A DNA stretch of 17,271 nt, taken from positions 1 to 17,271 of the forward strand of contig JAFSOM010000285.1 of the NCBI GenBank assembly GCA_017447005.1. Direction: 5' to 3'. Under the pieces are notes generated by a model. That model ran no database searches. It was not told the DNA's origin and saw nothing but the letters and a program-made list of their open reading frames with translations. A program made the translations under genes and the position numbers. This document shows, one piece after another, positions 17,201 to 17,271 of the stretch. Position 1 is the stretch's first letter. Each line of letters opens with the position of its first letter. The stretch is from Oscillibacter sp. (GTDB taxonomy: Bacteria; Bacillota; Clostridia; Oscillospirales; Oscillospiraceae).

Positions 17201-17271
17201 CCAGCGGAAATATCCTCTACAATAACGGCGGTAACTGGAAGAAAGGCGACCTTACTGGCGTAAAGAACGGC
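2176..17271 (+). CDS. Giant multidomain secreted surface protein (3' end outside window)
   Basis: The reading frame runs from ATG 2176 to the last base without a stop, giving 5032 codons, and it continues beyond the window. I read the frame line by line and saw no interruption. The product is a putative cell-surface fibre or adhesin. Approximate residues: signal peptide 1-29; acidic decapeptide repeats 46-175; DUF11/Cna-adhesin-like head 176-490; CnaB/SpaA cluster 497-1115; pilin-type domain 1116-1245; beta-helix module 1, 1248-1571; four pilin-type domains 1572-2094; unrecognised domain 2095-2222; InlB-type repeat 2223-2316; pilin-type domain 2318-2425; beta-helix modules 2 and 3, 2426-3865; two CnaB domains 3868-4184; beta-helix modules 4 and 5, 4185-5032. 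No catalytic motif was seen. A wall-sorting LPXTG or S-layer anchor would be expected downstream but is not visible. The composition is rich in Asp, Gly, Asn, Thr and Ala. Its function is unproven. It follows the Glug gene by 84 bases and may be co-transcribed with it. Confidence 0.93.
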   Translation, partial: MRGIFNKTKRFLAFCLVTLILLDSFVGASGTLTVSDGAAYDVATVYDAASENNETGDDTSENTGTGDGVSENPETGDVTPENPETNDGASENPETGDGASENTETGDAGSENTGTSDAAPENNETDDAASENNETGDAASENSETDGSASENPETGDAASENNETGDAAPENNDVQDSVQLLGEEKHNPKVTMSAGDYDAENGVIAYTVVVEAEGDMDYTVTQGEDETSKQYPVVIEDLTSVAESDLVFVSGSYTYEHHKELADELPQSEVNAEAVTSGATDFTGFPLTVAHMYDGDIITLSYTAYVLSATYIGAGQAATQNAVTIYNNDGTDNNPANDSADDSDTVSSAFSYKPLEKTRTALEGSWATWSVKVNPKGFKLNGGNPLTLRDTFALTHKDESGNDVSDQSIDYASIKAVPADDVTYDYRGNTGSFVIPDGVSVTISYRTRITAQPGEEVIFGNYAELLDSNETQIDKVELSQTETIFPSASEVDAASGVYMLKLYVYGDGNMQTGIPGAQFILLDANGRPMSFKKGDNAGDAVIFTTGDDGYADIRLDEESGDVSIQKNTAYYLEMIKAPSGYKRDNTLYNFMITDDPNYNSGGAWTYFNGDTIKVRLYAEEASLNVSLRFSGNYSLNSNQQNAVEVILQRKTEENGWEEVERHPYTEFSYGSLTFDAAKDFELDETYRVIQENQRPWDLGSAVILNTTYYLIIGAGDSQQDTNPQEFTLTERNIESSFNIVIDNEYEEPKLTLTKMDKETGETLSGAVFTVKRAGDDAEMKTYTTGKNGEIVISGGAPFQSETLYYVVETTPPAGYLLPLNPEKLYFYFCNDDYFIPTILRNLPEGETAVNLSETYENQTVDNQKERLTIPVMATWQGNAWPGDVKNVTIGLYQSVGDATPEPVLDENDEAMTVVLSGTAPYNNHAFTNLPARDDQNQPIVYSIREERIDNKNNNDILESYVQEYGVSDSGVYIVRNKPATTLTVNKEWYDFDGEKVRDDETLAKQPNVTFDIYRTTEKLPDEMRADGVTNEEMSAFISDGDLTKARSGVSFGHADGWTTSVRDLDKYSDDNKKPYYYYVLETIPSFGDETYALTEADAPNYATHTVTISNKIAPETVSVTVRKAPLVNDPRPEAPNTDFGFTLTLKKGSYVIRGYQVRDDLVTDWNGKATFTLKPENPLDPLKPGTSIDLTLPVGVTATITEAVNPEYVVEAESDKISDLDTENGRVFQFEVEAANNNALITYTATLRVICKVTGVDGKETPFESLKSALAYIRDHEAFYHKKATIWVLEDYEKPDTDIFDVREDEDITLTTAPTEAEEPEAEFHFKTARDENTDTAVISRGGDNGSMFTNDGVLSLEKIILDGANVADAADGEDATNAAIIMDGDGGLVYNTGTLNLSENTTLRNSSVSGKGGAVYSEGVVNMRGGAVTGNSATSGAAFYLESGALTMTGGVIRDNTAADDGAVTVYNPEVKVNLSNAPVIFDNRNVDGEWANIYIGADSDNIINVVAPGLSSDAKIGVRAMETHREIGEQFATAEFEMTDNLTCFVNDQYEYRGKLKDGTSTNIVWDGLTLTIKKVVDPVGANANDRFTLTLTSTSIRKSNYIIDGSVDYTITAAKRNTPGSIVLRNVKNNDNIIIASLPVGEYTIEEEASNYSSVYTGVNHELNQELTIDNGGFSLQGDSGLTVTSVRRMATVNLTKTMRDRLKTETETQKFNFSLKLTDADGTPVSAFALTDGMTTDTSGVVRFAMSPSNDTPDKLSFKVPVGATMRIEETENEDYQIITSAQTMPKEETEEETEGETEEKAEEGTEEATGIAIEDTKTENDNIFVFPVTDDGANVTFSNVRKIAVIELSKELENKVSATESFTFTVTLTRKDEAPAAGYVMYEDTENPENNITADENGQATVIFQFPEDVSSQSVTLIIPDGAKLEVKETPVKKTVDGAETEIYGTVYSVNGGEFQSGATATINSVSSDTKSIAFRNVRKTQTVTVKNTVSGYSGNTEPFTFTATVTDGAEGEDDYDANGFTDGKQVFQLATGETKNLVVPYGATFKVAETFVVGYETRNDKDNDTSTPLDTEFTVTKDETVSFTNTQLINLVVENKCSLDLADIQVYVSASAKMYRVNEARDGQEAVTLNNRTATVTVKTGETAILAVEYKDNQTYKISGDGHTDYYMTIVNEPSYPEDANPAIMRVYNDNHFEVSGKLRYGPADSTVAFTEQPLVSFDVNGGVWTTEMDGYNDRDGDRKVYQVAVNVGEKAPQPGAPVYPTAENIAFLGWTLDKEFAEESHTAGEDISGKEYNFDNPVNEPLTLYAVWTREARNTRIVTVKNACNEPFTFTVTLSNADAPGNYALADDVTTDDSGQASFALSANATKNLSVSNGATLELTASGDCIAYSTDFADADNVDRSFTINPVKQDGVVSFISGVCKITDADGNTLYQDGNPAVYKTLSEAFAAYGGTFDGTSATPAAVKMLVDEYHIRQAAALNFPNADMTLTTADKDDATFPYVGARTRATIYRYGDGASYSCFYLTGGTVTLTDIILDGGSTLTPSRKAEIQTNGGLINVSGGTLNITDGATLRNCEMKAYSDGGWGRGGAVYLTGGALNMTAGQFSNCHARSGGAIYATASANLLIRGVYDDENAEPGVQFVDCSATDNYGGAIYKEYNTAETYAVIDGGANLDKPGVSFLRCTASSTNPQDKSRADEGGAISMSGANATVSIRGTRFVECISKDMYNDRQFGGGAIRAKTVASLTVEYCSFEDCLTRGSGSAVMVVTDSFTMAHCTVKNCDSGGQGGAVATYPKNEGSNYRSEILIEDCHFANTSSGTGNGSGGAIQTYMTYVTLKDCSFTDCWAGKEGGAMNHVYKSAAAGDEKWPSQLIVDNCTFKNCRAEDRYQPTAVQHYGGGICTKAQIVEVKDSSFENCVSTLKQGGALFCNGRGVTAGASENSQATITNTTFKDCSAKMDGGAVFAQTNILLIDGTSSFENCTSSSKGGAVSHNTAIGNSSPQRTLISANVSFTGCAATHISEIADSGNGGAIWTRAAAEVSLMGCVISNCSATLNGGGVYLSKNGSASLTATIRGGSIKECQANNGSAVYVQNRAIFSGVEITDNTVFDINSGAVHGGILYFEGNVKVEDNACSADSVYMHDVLLQNNNVTTIYTTDSGLGEQANVGVYVSDSNNAYKNRGQEGQAFGTHGTDNGTDSHGANYLDAFFNDRDESLFGYKKDESDSYIYWGAYVCKITDKDGNTLTRSDGRDAVYQRLTMAFDDFTKVSGGDPVYVKMLVEEYKVKQTGQIENFPEANVTLTTASTSEPDDKYPYRGVEGTVCTISRDNSTSQLFKLNKSGATFQLENITLDGRKDKTTAQGNYRLIEAASGKLIINGGTTMQYGYASPGAAINAQNNDASVEINGAYDAEKASASVKFLNCVSTDNGGAIFAKSLRVNGAEKYGAAFTNCSANSGGAIYVSGMDAEINGAVFTNCHSANEGGAVFHNNSDNTTAYTTIRNCSFTNCYANPNAQNANGGAVCSRTATLTVESSGFVNCYALLNGGAINHGAGQSNRLQTIIVNSTFDHCETTGNNGYGGSVYTSAKEIELTNCSVNNSVSVNHGGALYCQSNDASSKATISGSSFDSCSVTQSEGIGGAIYSRNHELTIGDSVINACVAPKYSGAVYMETDKSVLNISDGAKISGCYANQGGAIYLKKGVTLNLTGSPEFTQNGYTTRNGSVVDAEQGACIYLAGGSKINLSGAPKFSRNYLNNLTRHPRITNGSSINYVRQDLYLAEYAGKHAESIHVAGELTGDTIWVWPEQSPHRLHDEQFATTELSVSSASLGKFRNALADTETGCSYGEYLAGMRLADKEETDVYWNKVYNISFNKKDNKGEAVAGAEFTLYTDSACSTKFLSAVSADGEEDTNVEGELLNKGVVDFTAVPIGVYYMRETIVPESFRAEDIPYLVLVGSPSLAPNENNTALWHNGGPLDVYNAATLVLRYTMDSGKYFGIFPVENGKATLRGNIASPNMGIINIRNNYDISFMKTDTDMKTDTEGKPLQDAEFTIYAPILDGEGKPKLDGDNNNYPEMTRYLRDGEEYPPVKSADDKTKYNGATVAKGLVCFRDLPKGSYYLVESYYPGRNGDDRIAYFVESDRVFKLDVNGKDDFTLSEWNTDGTFTECATDSANKYYVVGNTQAVCKLTDANGNLLYERSLSGRVNPAIYATLEEGFEAAQSHILYDKDGNIVINADSVAALKLQVLKDVSLSFPVTYNNSKRDLTFTTASTNPTKDRYKFNTTNTDPNERYRAEIKRAYNADTSSNANAGALITVADGAKLTLQNINLNGQKSEYNGRAIHVTQGSLTIQNSVKIQNFKQEAKADSTDENDVKGGAVLLDDNTTLTVNGVAEFSNNAVLNHRSEGATGADGGAIAVGKNCTVSFSNVQFLNNQASSASEKAGNGGAVSLNEATDAENPTELSFTNAVFKYNSASYQGGALFTAEKYDLTVKNGEFTNNTAGDGGAIAALSKEDAPSTLRIIGGVFKSNSANGGDGGAVKIGGYGTLSMSGSLTISENSAKNGGAVIAAPYAKVTFASGTMSGNSATEGSAFYMEDNASLTVSGGTVDGNKASGDNGGAINAGGANAKLYFSGSPCVFNNTSATDSNQQRNVVLGYNSNGLINSATDGLNANALIGVYVIGGTREDLFKAHGLPGAPFGTFGDTDKLNPQVFRNDRNLALYGVKNEADDEDALIYWSDVICKLTDTDDNLLYQDIRFIVNRQTVTCKAPAVYTSVQDGFNAAQGTLYSKNNSAYTGFTSDNQLKMLKDAALSASVNYTGKRAVTFTTAETNWDELKSEDCFLFKTNRNSADGTDLTKALITRATAFKNGSMIKATGKELTLTSITLDGMKDSITATGNGGIVYVYNGARLTIQSDAILQNSAVTGNGGIVYVANGAGLTIQSGAVLQNSAVTGKGGAAYIANGGVATVTGGEINHNESDGDGAGFYLEKDSKLYLSGNPNFGGKGTDASGNILYNNGGNWKKGDLTGVKNG
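2311..2700 (+). repeat. 13 tandem 30-bp units encoding an acidic decapeptide
   Basis: Thirteen consecutive 30-base units encode variants of GDAASENxET, where x is N, P, T or S; the first reads YDAASENNET and the last GDAAPENNDV. Units differ by a few bases, with the core TCGGAGAAT best conserved. The segment is strongly acidic and hydrophilic, lacks hydrophobic residues, and sits directly after the signal peptide, so it is likely a disordered spacer. Because the unit is a multiple of three, copy number can change without a frameshift. Confidence 0.95.
2701..3645 (+). other. N-terminal head: DUF11-like plus Cna-adhesin-like domains
   Basis: Residues about 176-490. The first half (to about 3230) has the pattern of DUF11-type domains: an opening YTVVVEAEG, a central DGDIITLSYTAYV, and an N-A-V ... 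NDGTDNNPANDSADDSD tail. The second half starts YKPLEKTRTALEGSWATWSV. It continues with a GNPLTLRDTF strand and ISYRTRITAQPGE, which resembles the collagen-adhesin/isopeptide-forming adhesin fold (W-x-V-x-x-N ... L-x-D-T). Both assignments rest on pattern, not a search. In MSCRAMM proteins this is where ligand binding resides, so this is the best candidate binding head, but no ligand can be named. Confidence 0.5.
3664..5520 (+). other. Cluster of about five CnaB/SpaA-type isopeptide domains
   Basis: Residues about 497-1115. The clearest unit is 4423-4770, with LTLTKMD at the first strand (candidate isopeptide Lys755), GAVFTV, then YYVVETTPPAGY (Glu809) and an Asn-bearing last strand (Asn858 or Asn863). 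The first unit has LKLYV (Lys502), GAQFILLD and YYLEMIKAPSGY (Glu574). The unit at about 4042-4410 has VEVILQRK and YRVIQEN. The next, about 4774-5112, has VTIGLYQS and YSIREE. The last, about 5119-5515, has LTVNKEW (Lys987), VTFDIYRT and YYYVLET (Glu1082). Such domains commonly form Lys-Asn bonds that make the stalk resistant to force and proteases. The bond-forming roles here are inferred from motif position. Confidence 0.75.
5521..5910 (+). other. Pilin-type beta domain (DUF7601/FctA-like), copy 1
   Basis: Residues about 1116-1245. The pattern is SVTVRKAP, F-G-F-T-L-T-L, DWNGKATFTLKP, LPVGVTATITE and a closing YTATL strand. This is the familiar V-x-V-x-K ... F-x-F-x-V-x-L ... G-x-x-F-x-L ... 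G-x-x-x-x-x-x-E layout of Firmicutes pilin-like surface repeats. It links the CnaB cluster to the first beta-helix module. Confidence 0.6.
5917..6888 (+). other. Beta-helix module 1
   Basis: Residues about 1248-1571. The header LRVICKVTG ... PFESLKSALAYI resembles the other module headers. Short rungs follow: GVLSLEKIILDG, GGLVYNTGTLNLSENTT, GGAVYSEGVVNMRGGAVTGN and GAAFYLESGALTMTGG. The C-terminal cap reads KIGVRAMETHREIGEQFAT and ends at NIVWDG. It is the shortest of the complete modules and is nearly free of cysteine (two). The fold is like pectate-lyase or Pmp-type beta-helices, but no catalytic residues of polysaccharide lyases are recognisable. Confidence 0.7.
6889..8457 (+). other. Four tandem pilin-type beta domains (copies 2-5)
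   Basis: Residues about 1572-2094. Starts: LTIKKVVDP (6895), ATVNLTKTM (about 7258), IAVIELSKEL (7720) and QTVTVKNTV (8137). Each has a Phe-rich strand (FTLTLT, FNFSLKLT, FTFTVTLT, FTFTATVT) and a PVG or PYGA turn before a Glu (PVGEYTIEEE, PVGATMRIEE, PDGAKLEVKE, PYGATFKVAE). Each ends in an (S/F)-x-N-V-R or FTNTQ strand that leads into the next. This resembles streptococcal-pilin isopeptide-linkage and DUF7601 arrays, expected to act as a stalk. The second copy contains a Glu-rich insert at 7552-7620. Confidence 0.65.
7552..7620 (+). other. Glu-rich low-complexity insert
   Basis: Residues about 1793-1815 consist almost wholly of Glu with Thr, Gly, Ala and Lys (EETEEETEGETEEKAEEGTE...). The insert follows a pilin-type domain core and precedes its last strand, so it is probably a surface loop. 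Its composition resembles the acidic linker at the start of the window in gene 1 (bases 1-36). Confidence 0.85.
8458..8841 (+). other. Unrecognised beta-rich domain
   Basis: Residues about 2095-2222. It starts LINLVVENKCSLDLADIQVYV and continues through a TVTVKTGETAILAVEY segment, a DYYMTIVNEPSYP segment and NDNHFEVSGKLRYG. I do not recognise a family. The opening strand resembles the pilin-type starts, but the central F-x-F-x-V and G-x-E signatures are missing, so it may be a diverged pilin-type or accessory domain. A single Cys lies near the start. Confidence 0.45.
8842..9123 (+). other. InlB-type B-repeat (Listeria-Bacteroides repeat)
   Basis: Residues about 2223-2316 match the family layout: V-S-F-D-V-N-G-G at the start, a V-x-x-G-x-x-x-x-x-P segment, F-L-G-W-T-L-D in the middle and L-T-L-Y-A-V-W at the end. 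The family has a ubiquitin-like fold common in surface proteins of Gram-positive bacteria. Only one copy is present, where such repeats often come in arrays. Confidence 0.85.
9127..9450 (+). other. Pilin-type beta domain, copy 6
   Basis: Residues about 2318-2425. TRIVTVKNAC, FTFTVTLSN, TDDSGQASFALS and SNGATLELTA reproduce the strand order of the pilin-type domains at 6889-8457. It is shorter than those and carries two cysteines (in KNAC and SGDC) at sites where the other copies mostly have none. It connects the InlB repeat to beta-helix module 2. Confidence 0.6.
9451..11880 (+). other. Beta-helix module 2, cysteine-rich
   Basis: Residues about 2426-3235, the longest module. The header is GVCKITDADGNTLY ... 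VYKTLSEAFAAY ... VKMLVDEY ... MTLTTA. About 20 rungs follow the pattern G-G-A-(I/V) ... (F/V)-x-(D/N)-C, for example LKDCSFTDC, VDNCTFKNC, FENCTSSS and ISNCSAT. I count 26 cysteines in the module. The cap includes NVGVYVSDSN and GQAFGTH and ends at YIYWGA. The alternating GGA and F-x-x-C/N pattern is reminiscent of chlamydial Pmp repeats, though no autotransporter is implied. Repeated GGCGGCGC codon blocks mark the rungs at DNA level. Confidence 0.75.
11881..13770 (+). other. Beta-helix module 3, cysteine-rich
   Basis: Residues about 3236-3865. The header AYVCKITDKDGNTL ... VYQRLTMAFDDF ... VKMLVEEYKVKQ ... VTLTTAS is the closest match to that of module 2, pointing to a duplication. Rungs again read GGAIF/GGAVF plus FTNC or INACV, with 17 cysteines counted. 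Toward the end the rungs switch to Asn/Gly types (GSPEFTQN, GAPKFSRN), then the cap TIWVWPEQSPHR ... EQFATTELS, ending at DVYWNK. It abuts two CnaB domains. Confidence 0.75.
13777..14727 (+). other. Two CnaB/SpaA-type domains between beta-helix modules
   Basis: Residues about 3868-4184. Domain one: YNISFNKKDNKGEAVAGAEF, then the YYMRETIVPESFR strand with Glu3938 in the usual position. Domain two: YDISFMKTD, GKPLQDAEFTIYAP, FRDLPKGSYYLVES with Glu4123. Candidate isopeptide lysines lie in the ISFNK and ISFMK strands. They are inserted between modules 3 and 4 as a stalk-like joint. Domain two carries an 18-base tandem duplication in its first strand (14269-14304). Confidence 0.75.
14269..14304 (+). 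repeat. 18-bp tandem duplication in a CnaB first strand
   Basis: ATGAAAACCGATACGGAT is followed at once by ATGAAAACCGATACGGAA, differing in the last base. It gives MKTDTD-MKTDTE at the Lys-bearing strand of a CnaB domain, so the usual single MKTD becomes two. The near identity indicates a recent in-frame event. Confidence 0.9.
14728..16389 (+). other. Beta-helix module 4
   Basis: Residues about 4185-4738. The header is AVCKLTDANGNLLY ... IYATLEEGFEAAQ ... LKLQVLKD ... LTFTTAST. Rungs use Asn instead of Cys, for example GGAVLLDDNTTLTVNG, FSNN, FTNN, FKYNS and ISENS, and there are only three cysteines. The cap contains ALIGVYVIGGTRED and GAPFGTFGDT, then LIYWSD. The overall layout is that of modules 2 and 3, but the rung sequence has diverged. 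Confidence 0.75.
16393..17271 (+). other. Beta-helix module 5 (truncated by window edge)
   Basis: Residues about 4740-5032. The header VICKLTDTDDNLLY ... AVYTSVQDGFNAAQ ... LKMLKDAA ... VTFTTAET is related most closely to module 4. Near-identical 28-residue rungs follow (16864-17031), then GGEINHNESDGDGAGFYLEKD and LSGNPNFGGKG. The cap seen in modules 1-4 has not been reached, so the module and gene continue past the window. Confidence 0.75.
16864..17067 (+). repeat. 84-bp tandem repeat in beta-helix module 5
   Basis: Two near-identical 84-base units (16864-16947 and 16948-17031) encode TGNGGIVYV ... LTIQS ... ILQNSAV and TGNGGIVYV ... LTIQS ... VLQNSAV. A partial, more diverged third unit runs to about 17067 (TGKGGAAYIANGG). 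Each unit is 28 residues, close to one beta-helix turn. The low divergence marks a recent duplication. Confidence 0.92.

Noticed and set aside
5917..17271. Polysaccharide lyase or other enzyme activity for the beta-helices
   Set aside because: The fold is similar, but I see no conserved acidic or basic catalytic cluster. The regular GGA and Cys/Asn rungs suggest a structural or adhesive role.

Overview
This window is a surface-protein locus, probably from a Gram-positive anaerobe of the Clostridia type. That assignment is an inference. It rests on the combination of Glug repeats, CnaB/SpaA-type isopeptide domains, streptococcal-pilin-like domains and an InlB-type B-repeat, on a strong GAGGTG ribosome binding site, and on moderate GC. 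There are no RNA genes, mobile elements or CRISPR arrays that I can support, and no sign of metabolism or replication genes.

Only two real genes are present. Both are on the + strand and both are cut by the window edges. Gene 1 (1-2091, 5' end missing) ends in five Glug-type beta-helix repeats and has no C-terminal sorting signal. After an 84-base gap with a clear ribosome binding site, gene 2 starts at ATG 2176 and stays open to the last base. That gives 5032 codons with no stop, so the product is larger than 500 kDa by rough estimate.

Gene 2 reads as a secreted giant fibre. In order it has: a signal peptide; 13 copies of an acidic decapeptide (2311-2700); a DUF11/collagen-adhesin-like head (2701-3645); about five CnaB/SpaA domains (3664-5520); a pilin-type domain (5521-5910); beta-helix module 1 (5917-6888); four pilin-type domains (6889-8457); an unrecognised domain (8458-8841); an InlB-type repeat (8842-9123); another pilin-type domain (9127-9450); beta-helix modules 2 and 3 (9451-13770); two CnaB domains (13777-14727); and beta-helix modules 4 and 5 (14728 to the edge). 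The five beta-helix modules share an N-terminal header beginning with V-x-C-K, and the four complete ones share a C-terminal cap ending near a conserved Trp. Modules 2 and 3 carry ladders of cysteines where modules 1, 4 and 5 mostly use Asn.

The two products are likely to act together at the cell surface as adhesins or structural fibres. The sequence shows architecture, not a ligand. The long minus-strand open frames are all in exact codon register with gene 2 and are shadows caused by its avoidance of TTA, CTA and TCA codons.
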